Below, piece after piece: positions 51,347 to 60,821 of a DNA stretch of 64,000 nucleotides (its first letter is position 1; each line of letters starts with the position of its first letter). The notes beneath the pieces are model-generated. The model worked only from the letters and a program-made list of their open reading frames with translations. It ran no database searches and was not told the origin of the DNA. The stretch comes from Phytophthora quininea (taxonomy: Eukaryota; Oomycota; Peronosporomycetes; Peronosporales; Peronosporaceae), in contig JAAVTG010000051.1 of the NCBI GenBank assembly GCA_011947345.1, positions 372,001-436,000 of the forward strand, written 5' to 3'. The translations under genes were made by a program, and so were the position numbers.

Positions 51347-52502
51347 TTCCTGAGCGACGATATTATCCCCGACATTGCGAGGAAGACGAATTACCTACGG
51401 GTTTATCTGGGCGTTGCTTTCTGGAGGGAAATCGTTCTCTGGACCATGAAGCCGAGCGGATGTGGAGAAGGCGTTGGAAGAAAGAAAGAAGCGGACAGGG
51501 AATGAGTGCCTGTTCTTCGTGGACGAGTTTCCTCTTCCGAACGAAAATGAACCAACCCGTACAGCCACCTATCTGCGGTTTATCCGGAATATTTCCCGCT
51601 CTTTCAGTGTGCCGGTGATTTTGAGTGCGTCGAATGGAACTGCACGGAAAGTTGTCAGAACGACGACATGGTCAAGAGGTAGTGACAGCGCGAATCTGTG
51701 GTGTGTGGTGCTGCCGACGCTCCCTCCCTTTCGAGACGCGCGTCTTGATGAGCTGCGGAGCGATCTGGCAACAGTTATCCAACACAGCAGACCGTTTGGG
51801 CAAGGTTGGCGATGAATTTTGTTGGTAAGAACAAGCTGGACTCGACGACTGACCTGGTGGAGTACATGGACAAAATGGCAGGGGTGATCGGCGATACGTG
51901 TCGAGTTGTGCAGACATACGCCAAGGGGTTTTGCTATGGCCAACTCTGTTTATTTCTCTCTGCAGACTATATCGTTTTGCTATGGCCAACTCTGTTTATT
52001 TCTCTCTGCAGACTATATCGTTGACGATAGCAGTCTTCTCAACGGACATTTTGTTAATCTGTGGGAGGAGCAAAACTTCGCGTTGAGTTTTCCGCCGGGT
52101 GGGCATGCGGAACATCTCAATGATCCTCAAGAAGATCAAGGATTGAATACACTGGAAATATTTGAGGACCCCAACAAGGTCGATCTGGTGAAAGATGGCG
52201 AAACGTGGCCATGGCGATGTCGTGTCAAGTTTCCTGACATTGACAAGGACACTCTACTCTCTCTCTCTAATGGGAGGGAAGCATTTTATTTGGCGAGTGG
52301 TACAGCATACATTGAAACGGAGAGAGCGGGGTTGGTGTTGGTGAACGATCGCAACATCGACCACTCTACAAAAGCCAAAAAGCGGTTGGAGATCTTGACG
52401 TCCGGTGCGATCGTGTTGGCGAGCCATCGGAATGGCTTTGCTGGCATCCTGTTGGTGTCGAAGGAAAGAGTGCCGTTGAGTTATTTAACAGGTGCAGACT
52501 AG
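51347..52502 (+). pseudogene. CRN-D 3' part, truncated
   Basis: Continues the CRN body after the MULE: Walker B-like CLFFVDEFPLPNENE (51510-51555), FIRNISRSFSVPVILSASNG, and from 51806 the region DLVEYMDKMAGVIGDTCRVV also seen in CRN-A, up to SGAIVLASHRNGFAGI at about 52,450. The nuclease domain present in CRN-A is missing. Stops and frame changes occur near 51,450, 51,800 and 52,030. A 46-bp tandem duplication lies at 51929-52020. Confidence 0.75.
51929..52020. repeat. 46-bp perfect tandem duplication
   Basis: Two identical copies (51929-51974, 51975-52020) starting TTTTGCTATGGCCAACTCTG inside the CRN-D coding relic. 46 is not a multiple of three, so it shifts the frame. Confidence 0.95.
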
Positions 52503-52662
52503 TAAGTCGTCGTTTATTCGGTCGTTGCACTGAATTGCTAGGACCTGCAACGACGAGCAAGTTGTAGCAATTCACTGAAACGATCTACTAAGTGGTGGCC
52601 CAACTAGCTGCAACATTGAATTCGTATTTTGTTGTGCATCGTCAATCATGGTCTCCAGGATA

Positions 52663-52676
52663 GCTCCATTTTCGGC
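52663..52676 (+). promoter_or_regulatory. Inr-like element of the LRR gene
   Basis: GCTCCATTTTCGGC resembles the oomycete Inr (GCTCATTYYNCA) and lies about 30-40 bp before ATG 52703. Confidence 0.4.
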
Positions 52677-52702
52677 AGGCAGTCGCGTCGATTCAGATCC
52701 CG

Positions 52703-54176
52703 ATGAGCAAGAAGGCCAAGCCCAAACCTAAAGCTGCCGTCGTGGACGAGAATGTGGTGACACGGCAGATCATCGCAACAAACTACGGCAAAGCCTGCAA
52801 GTGGGGTCATCCGGGAATTGTTTCGATGTCGCTGTAGTCGTGTTGACACTCTTGATACGTAGGGCAATTGGTATCCTGTCAAATCCGCATGTGAACGATC
52901 TTTTCAAAGGCAAAGAGGAAGACGGAGATCTCGTCAACGTGCGTCATACTTCACTTCATAGTCAGTATCTACTTTCTAATCATCAAACCTCTTCAGTTCA
53001 TTCTTGAAGGGGAAGACGTTGGAACACTTGGACCGGGAGGTGTTCGAGCAATAGCATTGGCCATCATGATATCCTTTCCACTCTTGCATCTGTTCTTGTT
53101 CGTTTTCATTCATAATTTATGTTTCCTTGACGGCTTGATCTTCACGGGAATGGACCAGGATTCACGAATGGACCATACACTCAGCTGCGCTACATTCGGA
53201 TCTGGAAGCAAGAAATCGGGAATGAAGGCGCCGCTGCAATCGTACGTGTTGACTAGCTCATGAAATTGCTTTCTTTGCTTCATAGTTCGCTGTTGTTCCA
53301 GGCAAGCTTGCTGTCTGCCACGTCGGGTGTGAATATCGCGTATCTGGAGCTGCTCGACTGTGGCATCGGAGAGGACGGATGCCGAAGTCTTGCCGATGTG
53401 CTCGCTGCACAAAAGGCACCAGGACTGCTCACGCTGAATCTCAATCTCAACCGCGAACTGGGCGACGCAGGTGTATCCGCACTTGTGGAAGGTCTTTTCA
53501 CCAACACAACGCTGAAAGTGCGCTGTTTCTTCCTCACGATTGTAGTTTCTTAGGTCTTCTTACTCATATTTTTCTTCCGTATTCTGTAGCAACTTCACCT
53601 GGATTATTGCGGTGCCGGTCCTGACGGATGCGTCAAATTGGCTCAGCTGGTGAGCTTGCCTAGCACCGCACTGGCCACGTTATCATTGCAGGGTAACAAC
53701 CTCGGCGGCGACGGTCTGCTCCACCTCTCAGCTGGACTTGCACGCTCGCACAAGCTAACCACACTGAATTTGTCGGACAATGGCATTCGAAATGTACGAG
53801 TTCTCCATCCAGCACCGTTGATCATTTATTGCTGTTGACTTTGTGTGTCGTCTACAGAATGTTGAGGCACTCACAGCTTTCCGAGATGCACTGCTGCGAA
53901 GCAAAGCTCTGGCGCACGTGGACTTCACCTTTAACTTGATTGAACCCGAAGGTGCCAATGTCCTGCTGCCAGCTCTGGCACCGGTACGTCTTATTTCATC
54001 ATCTTCTACGCCGATGAGCTGACATTGGTGGCGCGTTGCAGGAGAATGCAAAACTGTTGTCTTTCCTGGTTGATGCGTCACTCCCCGGAGATATTTTCCA
54101 GCAGCTCAATCGTGCACGCAAAGCTGAAGGCAAAAAGAAAGGTGGCAAGAAAGGAGGCAAGAAGAAGAAGAAATAA
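52703..54176 (+). CDS. leucine-rich-repeat protein, 8 exons, 340 aa
   Basis: Exons 52703-52800, 52863-52938, 52997-53068, 53146-53241, 53302-53517, 53590-53793, 53858-53983 and 54042-54176 join in frame to 1,023 nt. Six introns are GT-AG (58-72 bp); intron 3 (53069-53145) is AT-AC with U12 signals. The protein starts MSKKAKPKPKAAVVDENVVT. It carries ribonuclease-inhibitor-type LRRs (AYLELLDCGIGEDGCRSLAD; LATLSLQGNNLGGDGLLHLS; TLNLSDNGIRN) and ends in a Lys/Gly-rich tail (GKKKGGKKGGKKKKK). LRRs of this kind are protein-binding scaffolds; the partner is unknown. No signal peptide or membrane segment, so probably intracellular. First core-genome-like gene right of the transposon nest; converges on the kinase gene. 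Confidence 0.88.
53069..53145 (+). other. U12-type AT-AC intron in the LRR gene
   Basis: The donor ATATCCTTT (53069-53077) is the U12 5' splice-site consensus. TTCCTTGAC (53123-53131) is a perfect U12 branch-site match, and the intron ends TTCAC at 53145, 15 nt after the branch A. Removing it joins phase-0 exons in the LRR frame (...ALAIM/GNGPGF...). No GT-AG alternative keeps the frame. Confidence 0.85.
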
Positions 54177-54715
54177 GAAGAGGTATACCTGTGAGAGCTC
54201 TGGACAGCAACAAATAGCAAAGCAAAATGTTACTTGCTATATATCTCCATTTTGTCTTCCAAGCACGCGTCCGACCAAAAGTCCTCGAACTCCTACGACG
54301 AATCGATCCACTCTTTTTCAACGCGGTCGAGCGGGCCAGTCTTGCTTGCAGATTTAAACAGCAGTAGTATGGTCGCTCAACACCGGTGAACGTCAGCGTG
54401 CTGCCATCCACATCACCAAAACAGATCCTTGACTTTTCCTCAGTAGTGAGCACGCAATCGCCGTTGAGATCTTCAAAATCCACGAACGTCTCGAATGTTA
54501 TAGTTTCAATTGCAATTCATCGTTCTCATTGACGATGACAAAACAAAATGAGGCAAGGCACAAAGAAATACTAGTAAGAGAGACCTGTGCTATTACAGAG
54601 AGCGTCGAACATTGTAGGACAGCAACAAACACCATGAACTCAGTGAGCAGGTAAACAGCGACGCACTCGATACCTGCCACCCGGACGCCAGCTGGTTGAC
54701 TCAGCAAGCGAGAGG
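54177..54715. other. convergent gap; possible EF-hand fragment on minus strand
   Basis: Lies between the LRR gene and the kinase stop. The minus-strand frame from about 54483 contains DLNGDCVLTTEE, which fits a canonical EF-hand loop (D1, N3, D5, E12). It is followed by GDVDGSTLTFTG and a basic stretch. It lacks an ATG and overlaps the LRR 3' end. It could be a 3' exon or relic; low confidence. Confidence 0.3.
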
Positions 54716-57574
54716 TTAAATATTGACGATGAACGGGGTCCCATTCGGTGAAGACTCGACAAACGTGTGCGGCGGCGTGTCGATCAGATCCATCGGCTGC
54801 GTCTCCTGGATGGTATCGGTGCGACGTCGCCACTCGGGGCGCTTCTTCTTCATCTTGGGCGTTCGCGTTCGGCTGTTGCCTAGCGATCGGCCGCCAACGG
54901 CGGACCTATCACTAAGATTGCTACCACGCAGCCTTCCGCTGCCTGAGCTGTACGTGCTGGCGCTGGGATCATTGATCCCAATGACGTGGCTGTCGTTGAA
55001 GACGCCGCTGTCGTTGCAGCCCATACTGACCGTGCTACTAGTACTACTGATGGCACTCAGTCTACCACTAGCATCGGTCTCCATAGACCCATGACGAGAG
55101 CGCGCACGCGACTTGTGACTGCCATCGGCCGACGCACCAAGAATGGCTGGTGAGGAGTCGAGAGTGGGGACATACGAGAACTCTTCCGCGAAGCTCTCAG
55201 CGTCCGAATCGGACTCGCTGGCGTGGTTTTCGTCGAGACGCGTGAAAGTGTTGTTGTTGCGCAAGCCGCCAATCGGTCCCGGTTGTGTTGGTGAGTCCAA
55301 GTAGGTGGAAGACGACAAGGACTGCGAAACCGAGGACGACAAGGACGTTCCCAGCTGGCTAACACCCGTAAACCGCGGACCAGTCGGATCCCACACTTCT
55401 TCGCGTCCAATCCGCTGCAGACTGTTGATAACTTGCTGGATGGTGGGGCGTTCACGTGGGTCTGCTTGCCAGCACGTGACAATCAGCAATTTCCATCGCA
55501 ACGGACACATATCCGAACGAATATTGGGACGAACGCCCTTCAAAACGAAGTCCTCGACCTCGTGGTTCCAGCGCGTGTTCTCGAATGGCAGCTTGCCTTC
55601 AATAAGCTCCCATAAAATAAGCGCGAGGCTGTAAATGTCCACCTTGCTGGTGTAGATGCGCTCGCCGCGCATAACCTCAGGCGCCATCCAACGCGTCGTG
55701 CCAACGAGTCCCGTCATCTCGACCACCGGTGTCTTGGTGGAGTTGCGCTGCTTCGTCTGTGACGCTTGTAGCTGTGCAGCTGACGAAACAATCTCCGAGA
55801 AGCGCAACGTGCCGAAGTCTGCGATTTTCGCGTGCCACGAGTCGTCCACCAGGACGTTTGGAGACTTCAAGTCTCGGTGGATCATCGGAGGGTTCGCGTT
55901 GTGCAAGTACTGGATGCCATGGGAGATACCTAGCGCTAACCGCAGCTTTGTCGGCCAGGTAAGGTTCTTTACGGACGGTTCCTCTTGCTTCAACACGTCA
56001 CGCAGCGATCCGCGAGCGCAGTACTCGGAAATAATGCAAATGGACCCGCGGTAGAAACCTGCCTCCATGAACAGCACGATGTTGGGGTGGCACAGTCCAC
56101 GCATCACCTCAGCCTCGGCCTGAATCTCCACGTTACAGGCATGCTGAAACTCGGCCAGGTCAGCCGCACTTTCCAGAGCAGCCAGCACTGCTTTCATCTT
56201 CACGGCCACATTTGCTCCGCGCCATTTGCCCAAGTACACAACAGCCACACCTTCTCCGATCTTCTCTCCAATCTCTAGGCCCTTGAGTTCGTGGTGTGAG
56301 GGCGACATGAGCAGCTTTTGACTGCCCTCTGTCCCAATTCCACCCGACATGCCGTCTGCCGAGCCAATGTTCAAGAACCGCCGACTGCCAGTACGATTGC
56401 CGGTGTGCTGGCCGTCGGTAGAGTCCTTTTGCCGCGTCTGGTGTTGCGAGCCCCTGATGCCTGGAAAAACTTAAGACACAGCGTCGGCTTTGTGAGGTAA
56501 ATGATGGCATTTACACCAGGCCACATGGCCAAAACCACGGACGCCGTGTCCATGATAACGCCCGAGCTGTGCAGTCCCTGCGCTAGATCCGTGATGACGA
56601 TTGGCCCCACAAAGACGAAGAACGCCAGCGTGTAGGACGCCAGTTTGGACACTACATAGGCTCCTCGCCGTCGCTCCTGCTGCTTCCAGCGTCGAGCGAA
56701 GTTCATCCAGCACAGTCCAATAATCATAAAACACCCGACAGCCATGATCTTCCAGATAATCTTGGCCGCATCGACAAACCCCTTGCTCTCGTAATAGCTC
56801 GAGTAGAGCTCGAGCACCCAGTAAAACACCACGAGCATCCAGATGATGGCGTGGGCGATCGCAACGTCGAAACTCGAGCGATTCTTCCTCTTGGCGATGT
56901 ACAGCGCCAAGGTCGCTACCCAGCAGAAGCTCGCCACCTGCGAGCACCAATGCGGCGCTTGTGCCCAGAAGGTCAGCTGGAAGCTATCTCCTGACGCTGG
57001 AGCCCAGAGCTCCACCGCTGTGACCACAGCGCCCGACAAGGAGAAGATAAAGTCTGTCAAGCACATGACGCGCAGGATCCTCGAGGCGACCGAGACTCTC
57101 GGGCGGTCGTCGTCGTCTTCGTTGGTCGACAGGTCGGGCCCGCCCACGGGCGCATAGAGCGCGTTCTCTCTCTGTTGGATGCGGTAGCTGGCCGCGCGCT
57201 CGTCCGACGTGTGAGCTGTGGTGTTGCAGCTCGGGTGCAGTATGGCTGGGGGCGTGGAGGCGTTGTTGTTGTTGTCGCCGTCGCTGGACCTGGCCGTGTA
57301 GCGTCTGCAGTGGTCGTCGGCCGCCAGCATGGGCGTCTGCAGCTGTCTGCGCGCGCTCGGCCCGCTTGAGCGCCACGATCTGCAGCACGTGGCGCGCGCC
57401 CACGAAGGCGCTCATGAAGGTGGAGAGCGTCTGCGCCACCATCTTGGCGTACAGCAGAGACACCTCGCCATAGTCCGAGGGCTCGCGCCGCTGCTCATGA
57501 CCGGAAGGCTTGGGCTCCTCTGCTCCTTTCCCTTTGTGATGCGGGAAAGCAGAGCAGCGTCGAGGGTTGGGCAA
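54716..57574 (-). CDS. GPCR-bigram: 7TM domain fused to TKL-type kinase
   Basis: The minus-strand frame 57574 to about 57,340 has TM1 (LLYAKMVAQTLSTFMSAFVG). The frame 57330-56371 has the further TM helices (LTDFIFSLSGAVVTAVELW ... AIIWMLVVFYWVLELYSSYY ... FFVFVGPIVITDLAQG ... WPGVNAIIYLTKPTLCLKFF). The frame 56374-54716 has a complete tyrosine-kinase-like domain: VAVK Lys59, HRDLKSPN at 166-173, DFG at 186-188, MAPEV, then a Ser-rich tail. Oomycetes are known for GPCR-bigrams, including 7TM-TKL fusions. The third glycine of the Gly loop is replaced (IGEGVAVVY). The 7TM and kinase frames overlap by a few bases; an intron or one-base indel near 56,400 and another near 57,340 must join them. 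The N-terminal ATG is uncertain (57442 is the first in the TM1 frame). Confidence 0.75.
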
Positions 57575-58206
57575 CTGCGCTAAGTACGAAAAAACGCCAG
57601 TTGTCTTGTACTGAAGTTGAGTATGCTCTTGGGCCGAAAGATAAGAATGGTTCTAAATATGGGGGCGGACGATCGCAATACAGTCGCGGCACTGGTTCGG
57701 AGAAATCTTTGGTCGGTAGGATACTGCTGCAGCGATGCCCCCAGTCGACGCTGTAGTGATGCCATGTAGAGGCGATCGCTTCCTCACATCTGGCTGCGGT
57801 GCTACTCTCTGCGCCAGTGAACGCTGTGGTGGTGTCGGCCCCTTCGAAGTGACGACGATGCAACATGGCCAGCTGCTGCCGACGAATCAATAAGGCACAA
57901 GATTCGAAACTTGGACCTCGGGGCCGGCGCGAAAGCAAGTCGAGTTGACCTTGTCTGCTCGGTTGCAGGGACTCCACCGGCGCATGCGGACCCATGCAGG
58001 TCAACAAAGCTAGCGGACGATGCCGAGGAATATACATATCCTACGCTGGCGGACGACGTCCCTTGCCTGCAGCTGCTGGATGGGGGCGAGGCGGCGAGGA
58101 TTTGGAGCGTTCTTCACGATCGGCACCGCGTTGACGATGTTTTTGACACAGAAGAGCGACGTAATGTGCTAGTACATGGCGTAAGAAATGGACATGGAGA
58201 TCGGCT
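57575..58206. other. intergenic between 7TM-kinase and membrane-protein genes
   Basis: A 180-codon minus-strand frame (58037-57495) and several others have no recognisable motif and overlap the 7TM gene start. Probably promoter and 5' UTR of the 7TM-kinase gene; an Inr-like ACCATTCTTATCTTT lies near 57,640-57,655 on the minus strand. Confidence 0.35.
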
Positions 58207-60669
58207 TCAGCCAGATGATCCGGAGCCTTGAGCTCGTGGCGGGTATCGGATGAAGACTTTGGCACTGCTGGATTCGCGTTCGACCTGGCGCAGCACGACC
58301 GCTTCGATGCGGAACTCGTGCAACGGGCGGCTGACGCACGCGTCCAGGTCGGACAGTGTGCACTCGAGGAAGGTTCTGGGGAAACGGTGGTCCACGAGCA
58401 GCACCTTGGCGATCTCCTCGGCTCGCAGGTCGCGCTGGATGGTGGCCTCTTGCCGTCGGCCGGCAATGACAATGTACACTGCGCCTACGATGACAATCAA
58501 GCTGCCGACGATGGAGATCAACGCGGACTGCAATGGGATGCGGGCTTGCAGCGTCACGGACGTCCGGCTGCCGGCGAAATCGAGTGTGCGGTCGCCGCCG
58601 ACGTTCGTGGCTTCTTCCCGAACCACAGCGTTCTGGAAAAGCAGGAACAGCGCCACAGTGTAGGTTTCTTGCAAACCGTAGCTCATGTGCCAGTGGTTCT
58701 GCTCCACTTGAGTTGCAAATACGTCCACGCTTGTGGAGCACTGGCCGTCCAAATCTCTTTTCCAGTCATCGCTCCGGAAGTCGCGTACGTTCTGGTGGAA
58801 TAACAAATCGCCCTGCATGTTGTTGGGCGTCGTCACCATCGCCAACGGTGTCCATTGCGAGTACAAGCCGTCAAACTCGCCCAGCGAATCGACCGAGAGG
58901 TGCGCTTCACCAACCACCAAATGTCTGGTCGATGAAGCCAATGAACCATTCGCTAGCGGAAATGTAAGACCATTGCACGCACTGCCATTGCCGTCGACTC
59001 CACAGGCGGCGTTGAATTCGCTAGCAAGATCCTTCGTCCGCCAAGACAATCGCCCCATGGTGATCGTGTGGTAGCGCTGTAAATTTGTCACGGTCATCAT
59101 AGGCGAACTCGAGTTTCCAGGTGACATTTCGTCGGCAACCACACGGCGTCCGAAGCTGTAGACCAGGAAGGATGTGGTGGAGCGACGAGTGCAGCTTCCG
59201 CCGTGCAAATAATCGATCGTCATGAACTCCGATCCGTCCTCGAAAACGCACGCCGCGAATGCCTGGATCTGCGGCTCGACATTCCACTGCGTGTAGGATG
59301 TATCGCCAAGTGCTGCAGTCGCCGAAAACGAGCTATTTGGAGGCGGGATCAAGCACGCGCTGTTACCGCAAGCAGCAAGAGAACTGAAGCTCTGCACAAG
59401 TGTCGAGTTCGACCCATTCGTGGACATGTTACTGCTGGAAATGGCGCGTTCGTCAAACGGAATCTCCAGAGTAACAGCGTCAAAGTCGATCTCGTCCGAC
59501 AACCTCACGTGCGTTGCGTTGAAAGCGGCTGCAGCCGTGTCGAAATGCAGTCCGAGACGCGTGGATTGTTCGCTGAGTATCTTCGTCAACGTCGTGCTGG
59601 CTGCGTCCTGGAATTGCGGGTACTTGGTGTCAGCTGCAGTTCGCCACGACGATATTTCCTCTTGAAACTGAGCCAACGAACTATTGCCCAGATACGAGAG
59701 ACCGTCCCAAGCCAGCAGCGTTTGCGAGAAGAACATCATGTACAGCAGCAAGTTTCCCGACATGGACGCGTTGAAGTTGTCTGAACCAACGTCACTTGCA
59801 GAGCTGGATCCAGCCGTCGTCGAACCGAGACTCGTGTACAACGAAAACGATTCGTCGTGTCCTCCAGGAAGCACATCAACAAGCCAGTCGTTCGCGAAGA
59901 AGTCGTAAGTCGTGGCGATGTTGGGCCACCCACCACGGCCCTGGCAAACGCTCTCCGTTCTTCCCGTGTCCACAGGCAGCATCGCAGTCCGCAGCAGCGT
60001 GTCGGTGGTTGGTCGCAATGCAAACACTAGGTCGCTACTCGTCCCCACCGAGCTCGCAAAGGATGAAGACGATGATAAATCCGAGACGATGATCGTCGGC
60101 TCCACCACTGGATCAAGCTGCTGCACGTTCAAAGTGCTAAAAGCTCCAGTCAACAACGCTCCGAGAGTTCCTTCTGCACAGAAGATCAGCATTCGCCAGG
60201 CCATCGACTCGTTCTGCAAGCTGTTCCGTGGCGCGAGGACAAGGCCGAGAACCGGTACAAACAGTGCCAACGCCATCTCGAACGGCTTGGCCAGCATTCC
60301 TGCCACCGTCCCTGTGATGAAGTTGTACTCGTTGAGCACAGCGACCGACGCCACCGAAGTTCGAGTCGCGATCGGAACGCCACTGGCAAAGACGCTGACT
60401 AGAATTAGGAGCAGAGCGACACTCACAGCAGCCCCAGCCAGCACTCGAGTGTATCGTACGCGGATCGTCAGGGGCATTTTGGTCTTCTGCTCCCCCAGAA
60501 TCGCCGAGTGGTGCAGCGACGACAGCACTGTCCAATTGCTGGATGGAGCCACTGCAGTCGGGGCTGAACACGGCGGTGGTGTGCGCAACGAAGCGTAGCT
60601 GTAATCCCCCGCGAGATCGCTGCTACGAATGCCATTATTAAACGCCACTTCCTGCTCGTCCGCCATCAT
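58207..60669 (-). CDS. large multi-pass membrane glycoprotein, unknown function
   Basis: Open to 60774 (855 codons). I prefer the tandem ATGs at 60669/60666, because the first 35 codons overlap the divergent gene's 5' region. In 855-codon numbering, membrane segments lie at about 111-135 (VLAGAAVSVALLLILVSVFA), 163-182, 193-213 and 749-772 (ALISIVGSLIVIVGAVYIVI). Between them is a large domain of about 530 residues, rich in Asn-X-Ser/Thr sequons (NSS, NGS, NAS, NST) and Cys and probably extracytosolic. A cytosolic tail of about 80 residues follows. I recognise no named family; such proteins occur as oomycete-specific conserved hypotheticals. Receptor or transport roles are possible but unsupported. 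Confidence 0.75.
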   Translation of the reverse strand: MMADEQEVAFNNGIRSSDLAGDYSYASLRTPPPCSAPTAVAPSSNWTVLSSLHHSAILGEQKTKMPLTIRVRYTRVLAGAAVSVALLLILVSVFASGVPIATRTSVASVAVLNEYNFITGTVAGMLAKPFEMALALFVPVLGLVLAPRNSLQNESMAWRMLIFCAEGTLGALLTGAFSTLNVQQLDPVVEPTIIVSDLSSSSSFASSVGTSSDLVFALRPTTDTLLRTAMLPVDTGRTESVCQGRGGWPNIATTYDFFANDWLVDVLPGGHDESFSLYTSLGSTTAGSSSASDVGSDNFNASMSGNLLLYMMFFSQTLLAWDGLSYLGNSSLAQFQEEISSWRTAADTKYPQFQDAASTTLTKILSEQSTRLGLHFDTAAAAFNATHVRLSDEIDFDAVTLEIPFDERAISSSNMSTNGSNSTLVQSFSSLAACGNSACLIPPPNSSFSATAALGDTSYTQWNVEPQIQAFAACVFEDGSEFMTIDYLHGGSCTRRSTTSFLVYSFGRRVVADEMSPGNSSSPMMTVTNLQRYHTITMGRLSWRTKDLASEFNAACGVDGNGSACNGLTFPLANGSLASSTRHLVVGEAHLSVDSLGEFDGLYSQWTPLAMVTTPNNMQGDLLFHQNVRDFRSDDWKRDLDGQCSTSVDVFATQVEQNHWHMSYGLQETYTVALFLLFQNAVVREEATNVGGDRTLDFAGSRTSVTLQARIPLQSALISIVGSLIVIVGAVYIVIAGRRQEATIQRDLRAEEIAKVLLVDHRFPRTFLECTLSDLDACVSRPLHEFRIEAVVLRQVERESSSAKVFIRYPPRAQGSGSSG

Positions 60670-60770
60670 AGTTAGCGCTTCTTCTTCCTGTCCTAGCAGC
60701 TCCAATTGCCTTTCTTGAAAATGGACAACATTGAAGTTGACTTCAACTTGCCCATTCGTGCAGAGGTCGT

Positions 60771-60785
60771 CCATTTGGGAATTTG
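60771..60785 (+). promoter_or_regulatory. Inr-like element of the DENN-MORN gene
   Basis: CCATTTGGGAATTTG resembles the Inr core (TCATTYYNCAWTTT) and lies about 40-50 bp upstream of ATG 60822. Confidence 0.35.
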
Positions 60786-60821
60786 GATACCTTTCAAATT
60801 TGTCTTCGACAAAAAGTCACG

